NCBI GenBank assembly: GCA_039519185.1
Contig: CM076848.1
Location: 34,460,849 to 34,524,848, forward strand
Origin: Astragalus membranaceus
Lineage: Eukaryota > Streptophyta > Magnoliopsida > Fabales > Fabaceae
DNA length: 64,000 nt
Reading direction: 5' to 3'
Shown here piece by piece: positions 35,361 to 47,035 of this stretch. The notes under the pieces are model-generated. The model saw only the letters and a program-made list of their open reading frames with translations, did not search any database and was not told the origin of the DNA. The stretch's first letter is position 1, and each line of letters starts with the position of its first letter. The position numbers and the translations under genes were made by a program.

Positions 35361-37739
35361 TGTAACACCCCGATAATTTCTAACTTGTAGGAATTATCGA
35401 AATGCACTACTGGCATATATCAGAGTAACTTCCTTTTGAAATATTGAACACAATCTAAAACTCGATGCTAAAACCCATCAAGTGCGCTTACATAACTGAA
35501 CATCATAATACATAATATCGTTCCTTACACGCTCAACTAGTGTTCAATACTCAAAACAAAAAGTCTGCAGAAGCGATTTACAACTTTATTAACATAAGTC
35601 GTACAATCGTACAATCTAAGATACTGAATGAAAATACAGAAATACAAAGGAAACTGAAATACAAGACATAATGAAATAAAAATAGCGGCTGCTCCTCAAG
35701 CGTCTCCATAGCCGTGCCTCATGGACTTCAACTTTCCCTGCTTAACTGAAAAACAACAACAATGGATTGGGTGAGACAACTTGTCTCAGTGAGTTCTATC
35801 GCGACCCCTTACTAATTCTCTCGGTTCAATTATGCTTGATTTATTATTCTAAACTCATAACTCATAGTCCTCAAAGTTGACTATGTGGCTAACTAACTAA
35901 ACGTTGACCTCATAACCCTCAAGCCGGTTACAAGATACAACACATAAACTGAACTAACGTTGTCCTCATAACCCTCAAGCCGGTTACGAGAAACAACACT
36001 AACTAAAGTTATAGCGTGTCACCGGTCACTTGGCATAATAAGCTTCCGGTGAACCCGTCCCCACTAATCGGCTGGGTCCCTAACGGGGCCTAGGTTCATA
36101 AGGCTCATGACTGCCTCTCCCCTAGCACACTAAACTAAATAGGGTCGTCACCTCGACTAAAAGATATATATGGAGATATACCTGAACTGAACTCAACAAT
36201 GAACTCAAATATAACAATATATAACAATAAACTGAACTGAACATAACACTAACTTAACTTAACAATGAACTGAACTTAACATAATCTTATTATTAACATT
36301 AGGTGATCTAATTATTAACTTAATCTTATAATTAAGTGATCTCACATGGCTTACTAAGGCTTACTAACCTAACTTATCATGATGCTAATCCAGTCAGTTC
36401 AGCACAAATACACCAATCACACTTAGCATAGCCACAACAAGATAATCGGTCTCATAACATGAACTTAGCTTAGGCATAACAATCTCATAACCTCAACTAA
36501 CATCATTCACAATCTCAATTACACCCAAACAGATAATAGCACTACTTTTATTACATATTCAGTTAGGCCTTTTTATTATCTTTCCAACGCATCTGAGAAC
36601 ACTGAAATCGGACCACCGGATCAAAAGATATTGCGAAAACAAGTTCAGGGACTTTTTAGTGAAAACTGCAAACCGTCGCGACGCGAACACATACCGTCGC
36701 GACGCGAAAAGTGACAGAAAGTTTTGCGTTGCAAATTTTATACTTGGTCGCGAGGCGACGACCACGGGTCGCGACGCGAATTTACACAGAATTTTACCTT
36801 AACTTGTGATACTCATATCTTGAGCTACACAATTCCAAATTCAACCAAATCAGGACCAAATTGACGAGCATTCAGTCTAGTTTCTAAAACAATTGACCAC
36901 ATAATTTTTGGATACATATATCATCCCCAGATACTCAGAAACCGAACCTATTCTCAAACTGTCTCCAGAATTCTACCCTAACTTGTGATGCTCATATCTT
37001 GAGCTACACAAGTCCAAATGTAACCATTCCAAAGCCAAAATGACAAGTATTCGATCTAGTTTCTAAAAAGGTAAGTTATATAATTTTTGGATGCCCAAAT
37101 CATTCCCAGTTATAGAATTACTGAACCTATTCTAGAACATTCAGAAACAGTGAAATTGGCTAAACAATCAACACCAAGCAAATCACCAAATTAATTCCAT
37201 TGACTCGATTCAGATTATATAACATATGAAACTCAATCCTAGTGAGTATATAACTCACCTAGTGTGATGAAATCACACAACCACAATTCCCGCGAAACGG
37301 ACGATCCCGAGACTTTACGAACAACTCCCGGATTCGCTCAGCCACTACGAAACTGAAACCCAGGTTCAGCTTGACAACCCAGCTGCGATTCAAGAAGCTG
37401 CCTTCCTCCTAAAGCTTGAGCAATGGTTCAATCGCTGAGCAACCAACTCTATTCACACATGCAAGGCTTGGCTCCACTATATTTCCACACTTAGAGCTTG
37501 GGTTCTTTAATGGCAAAATAAGCTGGAGGAGGGTGATAGGAAATGTGTTTGGCTCAGAAGAATGAGGAGGAAAATTGATGAACAATGGTGTGATAAAACC
37601 TCACATGCACTTAGGATCCTTTTCCCTCCCCCCACTTCTCTCCCTCGCGACTCTCCTCCATTTCTCCCTCAAGTTCTCTCTGTTTCAGTTTTTCAGAATG
37701 AAGATGAAGTGTTGCTATGAGAAATACTCAGCTGAAAGG

Positions 37740-37817
<78 letters not shown>

Positions 37818-37995
37818 CTGGGTAAAAAGACCACTATACCCCTCACTTAACTTTTCATTCCTCATGACTCCTTTCAACATCTAATTAACTTAACTTAATT
37901 AATTATCAATTTAAATAGTTTTCAACCAACTAAATAAATCACTCAATATTATTTCATGCCAATCAATAAAAATAGCGAAAATTGGGGATATTACA
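35361..37995 (+). mobile_element. Solo LTR, copy 2 of the family at 457-2882
   Basis: Starts TGTAACACCCCG and ends GGGGATATTACA, with an exact 5-bp target duplication TATAC (35356-35360 and 37996-38000). Length 2635 bp, including an expanded (AT)n run. Shares ACTTGTCTCAGTGAGTTCTA and the four spaced GTCGCGACGCGA motifs (36675-36779) with copy 1. No internal region or second LTR is present. Confidence 0.88.
37741..37815. repeat. (AT)n microsatellite within the solo LTR
   Basis: About 37 uninterrupted AT/TA dinucleotides. An apparent frame of alternating Tyr-Ile across it is an artefact. Confidence 0.97.
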
Positions 37996-38000
37996 TATAC

Positions 38001-38768
38001 TATACACTAAATCACCAATAAGCTCGTCTATAGTCTATATTAAATCTATGTATACTAATAACTAACTACTTTAAACCTAAATTGTTGAATCTTTTCATAT
38101 AATTAATATGTGGTTGAGACTTGAGAGGTAAAAGTAAACATTATAATTCAGTTAAATGAATTGTTAATAATAGTCCAAAATTTGAGTTCATTAAGATGGC
38201 TTGAAGAACTTTAGTAGATCATTAAGAAAAGTTGTTTGAATATTAAAGCAGAACAATTCATGTATATAGATCATGAAGAACTTGAATACATTTAAAGTTA
38301 TGGCATAAAGACGAACAATGAAGTCACCTAGCTAAGAATTATCTGAAAATTTTCAGATTATGCAGTTCTAATAACTTTTTAAATAGTAAGAAAATAACAC
38401 GTGAAAGAAAAATCTTGATTTATTTAAGGCAGCAACACAAAACATTTGACAAACGTACGGTGCCATTGCAATCAAAATGGTAAACTTCACCATGTGAACC
38501 TACATGGACAGTTGTGTAGGGTTGAGAGACATAGCAGAATATTGCCATCTACCTTTTATTATTAAGTCTCTGTTAATGAAGTCCATTATAAAACAGCAAC
38601 ATAAAAAATGATATTTCTGTTTTAAGAAAGAGCTACTTGAAATTAATAAAATATCTAAAAGATTAGGACTCGTGAAATCAGTTAAGAATGAAAGATCAAA
38701 TTCCCGATCCTTCAGTTCTGTATTTCAATCCTCTCAATAAGAACTTTTCTATCAACCGAAGAAAAGAA
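38001..38768. other. AT-rich spacer between two LTR elements
   Basis: No coding or repeat structure recognised. The last five bases (38764-38768, AAGAA) are the left target duplication of the next element. Confidence 0.4.
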
Positions 38769-41370
38769 TATTGAAGGATATGGTATCCATGGAAGATAAG
38801 AGAGAAAAGATTAAGAGACTCTAATATTCATCAAAATGAAATTGATACAAAAGGTGATTGATTACAATGAGAGTTTGACCTTATATATATAGATCCAATC
38901 TCACCTAACTAATATGTAACAAACTAGTAACTATAAAACTAACTCTAACCGAATTACCTAACAAACTAACAATAACTACCAAACTATATATCTAATAGTC
39001 CCCCGCAAGCTAGAAGTTATTCACAACACTTCTAGCTTGACATGAACAATAGAAAAATACATCAAGACAAAAGAAAATTACAATGAAAATGCCGGGAATA
39101 CAACGGCAAAAAAATCTACAACCAATTGGAGGGCCAAACATAAGCTTGCATAGAGTAATCAATTCCTGAGGAACTCCCATGGTCCTCATCTAGTACCAAT
39201 CCTCGAGAAGCCAGCAAACTCTCTTAGACTCATGTAGATGGTCAAAGCAACCAAAAATCCAATGAAACCACCAGGTGCTGACAGAACAAGTACTAATAAT
39301 TGCCGCCACAACCAAGTAGAAGGCTGGCAATGAACTTGTTGGTAACATTGGATGCATCATGCATAAATCCAAACTTGAACCAACATAGTATCAATGATAA
39401 ACAGTTTTTGATATTACTGCTTTTTAAACCATCATAGACAAAGATAGAATCCACAACAACATGGAGCTAATAAGCAAATTTATCTTCAAAGAGCATTAAT
39501 TACCAACTAACAGGTAAGCAAGATCAAAACTGAAATTTTCAGAAGATCAATCTGAACTGCTGATTGGCGTACATAAACATAAAGTAGAACCACGTCATCT
39601 CAAATGTTCAAAAGCATAAAGTAGAACCAAGAGGTGTTTACTCATCTGAGATTATTCTGAGCTGAGACCAGAGACACGATGCCAAAATCATATGATGATA
39701 TAAGGGGTTATAACAACCAAAAGAGCACAATTTCCACCACTTCCAATTTTCGGTGATTCCAAGCCAAATTATTCCCTTCATACTAACATTCGAGGTGGCC
39801 AAAAAAAGCTTCAAGAAATAAAAGTAACCTCTATGCATCAGTTTATCGTGAACAATCTCATGAGTTCGGTGGCATGCTTGAATCACTTACACAAGCTTGG
39901 ATATCTCTTTGAGGCATTTCATCAAACAACTTGAATGTTGTTTGGTAAATAATTGCACAAAGATGAACACCAGAACATTGGCGACATGAACAGAATCCGC
40001 ATGGCTGATTTTGATAACGCACTGAAATGCAGAAAAGCACACGAGAGATTGCAATGATATCAGAACTGAAAAAGGACGATGACAAAACGCACGCCATTGC
40101 ACCGCCACGCCGTCGCTCAGAAGGACATAGAACGACATCACCGTAATACAAGCCCGCAAAGAAATGCAAAAGAGTAACAGATCAGAGGTCGAAGGAGGTT
40201 AAGATGAAAATTCATTTTCCAAATGAAGAGGAAAGGTCAAGAAAAAACGATACAGGAAATCGAAATCGATGAACTGTACGAGAAACGAACAAAAAGAGGA
40301 GAACGCAACTGAAATCAAATTTGCAATCAAGAGTTAAAACAGAAATAGGAAGCGATTCAAGATTAGAATCGTTTCAAGATGAAGGAGAAAAGCGATGGTT
40401 TGCGGAGAACGACTCAGAACCCGAAGAACAGCGACTAACCAAAATCGAAAAATAAATCGGATTCAAGATCGAAAATGAAATCGAAACTCGATCCAAAATG
40501 AAATTGGAACTTCGCTTCAGATCACAATCATCAAAAAAACAAATGAAAGGAGGACAATGAAGCAGAATCGCAAAACAGAACTGCAAGAATCGCAAAACGA
40601 GTTGAAAGAAATTTAGAGACTTCAAGAATCGAATTGGAGAAGGAAAGTTGCAGAAATAGACACACTCTCAAAGAAGCGAGAGAGGAAGGAGAAAACGGTC
40701 AAGAATTGAAGAGATTTTGAACATGAATTGAAGAGCAAAACCAAAGACCGCAACAAAAATAGGAGGAGTTTCGAACAATAATTGAAGAACGAAACTGAGA
40801 TGAAATCGGACTCAAGAACGATTCACAGAGAGGAAAGCAAAAAGCATGTGAAATCGAAAATGCAAACGCAATGGAGAATCACAAACTCAGAAATTGCAAA
40901 ACGCAAAAGAGCAATCAAGGAAAATTGCGATACGAAAGTCGCAAATGAGGAATCACAAATGCAAAGAATCACATATTAGACAAGAACATAGAAAAGATTA
41001 GAGAGACACCGAGAAGAAGAAAGAATGAAAGTAAAATGAACTTGAAACAAAAATGAAATTGATTAAAGAAAAATAAAGAACCTATAGTGAAGTGCAACGG
41101 AAGCAATCTTCATGGAGGATACCATATTTGCTCTGATACCATATTGAAGGATATGGTATCCATGGAAGATAAGAGAGAAAAGATTAAGAGACTCTAATAT
41201 TCATCAAAATGAAATTGATACAAAAGGTGATTGATTACAATGAGAGTTTGACCTTATATATATAGATCCAATCTCACCTAACTAATATGTAACAAACTAG
41301 TAACTATAAAACTAACTCTAACCGAATTACCTAACAAACTAACAATAACTACCAAACTATATATCTAATA
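38769..41370 (-). mobile_element. Complete non-autonomous LTR retrotransposon (2.6 kb)
   Basis: Two direct 229-bp LTRs (38769-38997 and 41142-41370) appear identical by eye. They are flanked by a 5-bp duplication AAGAA (38764-38768 and 41371-41375). On the minus strand the PBS TGGTATCAGAGC (41130-41141), complementary to initiator-Met tRNA as in Copia elements, abuts the 5' LTR, and a purine tract GCGGGGGAC (38998-39006) abuts the 3' LTR. LTR ends are TATTAG..CAATA rather than the standard TG..CA. The internal 2.1 kb has no gag or pol, so it depends on a partner element. It carries purine-rich repetitive sequence (40200-41060) and a PPR-like fragment. Identity of the LTRs implies recent insertion. 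Confidence 0.92.
39828..39960 (-). pseudogene. PPR-like gene fragment inside the LTR element
   Basis: The minus strand reads KLFDEMPQRDI, the hallmark phrase of plant pentatricopeptide-repeat proteins, then in a shifted frame VIQACHRTHEIVHDKLMHRG, which resembles the following PPR helix pattern. The two pieces abut, so an internal deletion is implied. It is too short and broken to be functional; origin by capture is inference. Confidence 0.4.
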
Positions 41371-41375
41371 AAGAA

Positions 41376-43031
41376 TAAATGCCAAATATTTACTGATAAC
41401 AGAATTTTTTCTACACATTGAAGTTACCAAGAAGGATATTGTGTTGGGTGCAAAATTTGCAGCACCAAGCCACCAATATTGTATTTTTCGTTTGCAAATG
41501 GAAAGGAGAAAAACGGCTCCAACCCCCATACGTTTGTTAATAGGAACTGTGTACTTTGAGGGTGTAGTGAAATTTATTGCCGTTTTAGAGGTTAATCACT
41601 TGAGGAAGTGATTGATTTTAAGGAGATATTGGCAAGAATATCTTCTACTTGTCAATCACAATGCCAGAGAGGTCTCAAATACAGAAAAAACACAATAACA
41701 ATGAAGACTGAAGATTGCATCTTTAAATTTAATATCTTCAGATTTCCAATGAACATGAAGTTTTGTTCAGTATTCAGAATTAGCTAGTAACATGGATATT
41801 TCAACTTGAGAAAACAGAATAACTGAAGCAATGCGTTTACACTTTACAGTTACACGATCTTCATATATAGCATCTTTTTTCTTTTGCATACTTACGGATT
41901 GCTTCACGTATTTGTTCTTTTTAGATATAATAGATTAGATAGATAGATTGGTAGTGAACATATTTTTTGTATAGTGTTGTTGGTTGAATGTAATTTTTCC
42001 CATGTATTTTCTTGTAAAATCCCCCCCCCCCCAAATGTAATGCTTTCTATACTATAGTAAAAGAAAGTTGAAATATTCTTGGAAAAAAATGTTTGTGTTA
42101 TTTTATTAAAATATTCATCATAGCATTAAAGTAGCTAGTAACAATCTTTTATGTAAAATGTTTAATATCCTTGCAATAATTTAATAATTTTTTAATGTAT
42201 ATTAAGTGTTAATAGTTTTGTATAGAGATATTGCGACGTTTTTAGGTAATTCATCTTGTGCATACTATTACATTGTCGTGCTTATTTTATTTATAGTTAC
42301 TTCTACAACATAGACATTATTGTGGTTTTATAAGAACTAAATTTAAAAACATAAATACTTTAAAATAACATAATATAACTCAATACTTCAATATAATTCG
42401 AGGTTGAGATTAAGTTATAACTCGAGATTTAATAAAATCTTTAGGGAATTATTTTTATATGGCATCATATTTAAATTTTATTTTATAATAATAATACCTT
42501 TATATATTTTAAATATGTGAAAAATTGAAGTTGGTTAATATTTTTAAATTAACAAAAAAAAAAAGCAAATTTATGATTCGACACAAAGTACAAAATTTAA
42601 AATACTAATAGTAGTAATAAAAAATATTATTTATATTTACTAAACTAGGTAGGCCTATAAGGTTTTTTCGGTGGTCTGTAGACTGGTATTTTAAGCTAAA
42701 TAGGCTTTTAAAAAAGCCTTGATATATCTATCTTAAAAAAGTCTGGCTTGGCCCGAGCCTGACGTAAGATGGGTCATAGGTTCCTGCCGATCGGTCTGAC
42801 CTATTCTTGCATTATATTACATTGTCATCTTACCAAAAAAATAGCATTAGATTGTCATGCTTATTTTATTTATAGTAAATCCATAACAACATATAACTCC
42901 ATCGATTATCAAGAATCAAACTCTAAAACAAAAATTTGATAAAAAAACTCTAAGAACAAAAATTCCTAGTAATTTTTTATCCTTTGGGCACAACCCTCGA
43001 AATAGTCACATGGACGGCCCACGACCTAAGC
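41376..43031. other. AT-rich intergenic sequence
   Basis: No gene supported. A poly-C run (10-11) lies near 42020-42031. Around 42640-42800 a GC-richer patch with GGCTTGGCCCGAGCCTGACG resembles the subterminal part of hAT-type elements, but no ends were found. Confidence 0.4.
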
Positions 43032-43130
43032 AACTCAATCGTTGATGAATTTTTATACTACATCCTACGGTCATATTTAATGGTTCACCGGTGAGATATC
43101 TGGTTTGTTCTTTCACCTTATAAGCACCCT
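43032..43130. mobile_element. Half copy of the GGGTGCTTCTAG MITE family
   Basis: Right half only: CAATCGTTGATGAATTTTTA through ACGGTCATATTTAATGGTTC to AAGCACCC, as in the copies at 29585 and 29892. Confidence 0.65.
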
Positions 43131-43689
43131 ACATTAATCTCTAAAGTATTATAAATAGTTACTAAATTTTTGTGAAATTCATCTAGTTAGTATATTTAAA
43201 GAACTACTTTGAAAACATTAAAGACCAATTATAATTTTTTAAAAGTTTGCTTTTAAATCACAAAAGTTTAAATAAAACTATAATAAGTTTAATAAAATAT
43301 TATTCCCTAGTATTTCCCCCAATTAACGCAAACGGACAAAAATACCCCTTGGAACACTTTAATAACGAAATCATTCCTCATTTACACCAATTTCCCGAAA
43401 AAGTAAGTTTTTCACGTTAAACTTTCCGGAAACACGGGTATTTCCGGAAGGCAATTGTTTTAAACTTTTCGGAAACACCCCATAGAAGGTAAATGCAGAA
43501 GGAGAAAAATTTGGATTTCTGGAAACACCTCAAAACGGGGTGTTTCCGGAAGTCAAGATTGACTTCTGGAAATACCCTGTTTTGAGGTGTTTCCGGAAAT
43601 CCAAAATGTTTTCCTTCCGCATTTACCTGTATTTCCGGACTTTTTTTTTTTAAATTTCGTTTTTAAATTTGTTTTTTTTTTTGCTTTTT

Positions 43690-45743
43690 CAGTGGCGAGA
43701 CCTGCAGGACAATTAGAGCGAGGTGAGTCTTCCGGAGCAGCACTAGGAGATGCAGATCAGACTCCTCCTGCTTCTAACACCAGAACGAGGGTCCGGCTGG
43801 TCACGCTTCTGAGCGTCAGAGGCGTGTTCGGGAGCATGAGCAGTAGGAGGCTGGGCCTGCTCAGCAGTATCATGAGCCTGAGCCTGCTCAGCAGTATGAG
43901 GAGGCTGAGGCATTTCAGCAGTATGAGGAGGCTGAGGCTGCTCCGCAAGTTTTGTTGCACCGTTTTCATGTCCACGTGGTCTCCAGACTACAGTTGGTAC
44001 AATTAATACTTTTAATAATTAATTTATTTTTTACCAATAATTAATTACTTTTATTTAGTATGTTTTAATTTATATTTTCTATTTTTATACAGGACCGTGG
44101 GAAGGTTAAGGTGGCATCCCATGGTTTGAAGGTATCGAGGTTTCGACCTCAGCAGCACCACCCACATATACACAGATGGCTAGAGCAGGTCCGTCTGTTG
44201 GAGCTTGACATCACACATTTCAACAACATCAACCACGAGTTGATATCGTCTTTTGAGGAGAGGTGGCATTCTGAGACCAGCTCATTCCACATGCCGTTCA
44301 TGGAGATGACGGTGACGTTGGACGACGTGTCCGCGTTGCTCCACTTGCCGCTCACCGGCACATTTTTGGAGCATGGGTTGTATTTTACTGAGGCTGATGC
44401 CGTTGCAGCTGGAGTGCAGGTGTTGGGTATAGACCACGACTCTTGCTGGCAGGAGTGTCGGTTCACTAGGGGACCGAACTTCAGATTTAGTTTTTTGGAG
44501 CAGGCATACAGAGCTAACATGGGGGCTGGCTTTCTTGATCATGCTGCACGGTGCTACTTATTACTCTTGTTAGGCTATACCATCTTTGCCGACAAGAGTC
44601 ACACATATGTGCCCGTCAAGTGGGTCACTCTTATTGTGGATTTTGAGCGTTGTGGCCAGTGGGCTTGGGGTCCAGCTGCTCTGGCCATTCTGTACGAGCA
44701 GCTCAACGACACCCGTTTTTGGGAGACATCGCAGATTGGCGGATACACTTCTCTGCTACAGGTAATAATTAATTACTCTTTTTTTACCGATAATTAATTA
44801 CTTTTATTTATATAATTACATATTTATTTATTTATTCATTTTTTTATTTCAATGTTGGATTTATGAGTACTTCCCCATCATCGTGGTGCGCAAAGACTTC
44901 GGTGCGTGTGAGCGTCCACGTTGCAGCAGATGGGGGAATCAAAAGTGCGACACTGTCAAGCTTAAAGATTTTCGGGGGCGGCTGGATGAGTTAGGACGGG
45001 AGGAGGTCATATGGAGGCCTTGGGAGGACCACAGAGAGTACACACCATTTTCACAGATTTCTCTTTTCAGCAAGGTTGTCAAAACCGGACCGGACCGGGC
45101 GGTTCGACCGGTTGAACCGGGAACCGGACCCCTATCCGGTCTAGTTGAACCCCAAAAACCGGATCGCTGAAGAACCAGGAATTGAACCGGAAAACCGGCC
45201 AAAACCGGGAACCGGACCAGAAATCGGCCAAAAACCGGGAACCGGACAGAAAATCGGGTTTTTTTTTTCTTCTTAAAAAATGGTATATCATGTTGATTTT
45301 GGAAAAAAAAATGATAAATGATGTTGAATTTTGGTATATGGGATATTTTTTATACATTTTTATAATTAAATTGATAAAATAAATAAATAATTAAAAAATA
45401 AATGTGTACACTAATATTACTACGAGAGTATTTACATTATATTAGTCTCTAACTATCTATGATTGTTGAATATTATAATTTTATTATGTCATACTATGAT
45501 TTTTTTTTGTTTTTTATCCTTTATATATTGTAAAAAATATATTAAATAATGTATTTAATTAATTCCGGTTCAACCCCCGATTCAACTGGTTGAACCCAAG
45601 AACCCCTGAACCGCTACCTCTTCCGGTTCAATGTCCGGTCCGGTTTTGATTACCTTGCTTTTCAGGGGTTACCTGCTCTGGGGCTCCATCACCGTGCCAT
45701 ATATGCCAGACAGGGTCCGGTGGCAGCTTGGACTGCTTTAGGG
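43690..45743 (+). pseudogene. Plant mobile domain (PMD/MAIN-like) pseudogene
   Basis: Exon 1 (about 43690-43988) encodes a low-complexity start (PAGQLERGESSGAAL) and, after a frameshift near 43800, an EPAQQYEEAEAFQQYEEAEA repeat. Exon 2 (44093-44761, 223 codons open) is a good PMD domain: HRWLEQVRLLELDITHFNN, ISSFEERWHSETSSFHMP, MTVTLDDVSALLHLPLTG, ARCYLLLLLGYTIFADKS, GPAALAILYEQLND. Exon 3 (44853 on) reads CWIYEYFPII..RPWEDHREYTPF and is cut by a MITE at 45071. It resumes at 45666 with GYLLWGSITVPYMPDRVRWQ before an early stop. The acceptor before exon 3 is AA instead of AG. PMD proteins such as MAIN and MAIL1 act in the nucleus in silencing and genome stability; this copy is a dead transposon passenger. 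Confidence 0.85.
45071..45657. mobile_element. hAT-type MITE with 8-bp target duplication
   Basis: Inverted ends CAAGGTTGTCAAAACCGG..CCGGTTTTGATTACCTTG enclose 587 bp rich in CCGGTT/AACCGG near the ends and AT-rich in the middle. The exact 8-bp duplication CTTTTCAG (45063-45070 and 45658-45665) is diagnostic of hAT-type insertion. Removing it restores an open PMD frame, showing the insertion came later. Confidence 0.92.
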
Positions 45744-46170
45744 CTTTTGACATTTGACCCTTAGTTGTATATTTTGTATATTTTGACGTATTTATTCTCT
45801 CGTATTGTATTGTTATCATTTATCGTGATCGTAATTTAGCGAGTTTCGTTATATATCGTTATTTATGGTAATAATTTAAATTTTTGTTTAAAAAAATTTA
45901 AATACTTTCCGGAAATAGATCTAAATTCGGAAGGCAAATTTTTAAGATTTCCGGAAATACCTCAAAAAGATGTATTTTCGGAAGCAATTTTGCCTTCTCC
46001 GAAAATACCTCTTTTTGAGGTATTTCCGGAAATCTTAAAACTTTGCATTCCGAATTTAGACCTATTTCCGGAAATTTTTAAAAAACCGTTTTTTTTAAAA
46101 AAAAAGGGTATTTTGGGGATTTTTGGTAAAATGAGGGTATATGGGATAATGGGAGAAAGAGGGGGTAGAA

Positions 46171-47035
46171 AAGAAAAAACCCAAAATTTTAAAATACCTT
46201 GATGAGAAATCACTCTAGAGATTGTTCCTTGTAAACCACGGCTTTTACACCGTTTCAGTTTCGGTTTCGATATCGGTTTCACCCCGGTTTGTAAATTTGC
46301 CATCGCCTCCCGAAAACAAGCACGTGGTTTACATGCGAGTTGGAGCGCGTGCATTTGCGATCTTCACCTACCAGACCCAAAAGTAATGCTAAAAAAAAAA
46401 AGTCGATCACCTCACCTAACTCAACTCATCTCAACACAACTCGAGGAATGGAAATCCACACTCGTCGTCCTTTTCTTTGATCTCTCTTCTTTTAAATGCT
46501 TACTTATTTTGGCTTAACCATTTCACAACAAACAGTTCTGATACCTTTCTTATTGTGAACAACTAATCTTACTATGTTTGTACGTATTTTTTACTTTTAC
46601 TTTCTCTTCTTTACCAATCAAAGTTAGGTTTTTAGTTTTTACATCTCAGATCGTCATCGACCCTCACTCACTCCTATAGTTTTCTTGCTTTCTGTTCCGG
46701 CATATTTTTCTTTGTTTATTTTAATATTTTAATAGTCGTTTTATTTATGTACGATATATAAGCGGCCATGTCTTGATCTGATGACCATTACCATTATTTT
46801 AAATAAATGTGTTGTGTGATTGAGAATCTATCTCTGTGAATTGTGATCAATTAATAGTATAGTGGACTACACTACACTTGCACGCTAACTCACTCTTTCA
46901 TCTTATCTTCTTATGATTGAGTTTGCTGTCTGTTTGTAGGTGAAGCAACAAATTTGATCCTTTTTTCCATCTGATTTATTTATATTCTTAAAATTAAACC
47001 TTGCTCCGCTCTCTTCGGGATTCAATCTGAAATTG
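46171..47035 (+). other. 5' region of the Yippee-like gene
   Basis: AT-rich upstream sequence. A GTTTGTAG acceptor-like site near 46932-46939 followed by GTGAAGCAAC suggests a 5'-UTR intron, but no donor was fixed. No other coding sequence. Confidence 0.3.

Larger units (their letters stand above)
43310..46170 (+). mobile_element. Mutator-like element carrying a plant mobile domain gene
   Basis: Both ends have inverted, palindrome-rich subterminal regions made of TTTCCGGAAA/T words: about 43400-43640 at the left and 45905-46080 at the right. Outer flanks share CAAAAATACCCC (left) and GGGTATTTTGGGG (right). Between them is a decayed PMD-domain gene. PMD genes are known passengers of plant transposons. 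Exact ends and the target duplication were not resolved. A hAT-type MITE (45071-45657) has inserted into it. Confidence 0.65.

Noticed and set aside
37575..37850. Open frame with a long Tyr-Ile alternating stretch
   Set aside because: It is only the (AT)n microsatellite read in one frame, inside a solo LTR.
43587..44006. 139-codon frame as an independent protein
   Set aside because: It merges the element's subterminal palindromes with PMD exon 1 and is out of frame with the PMD coding sequence after about 43800.
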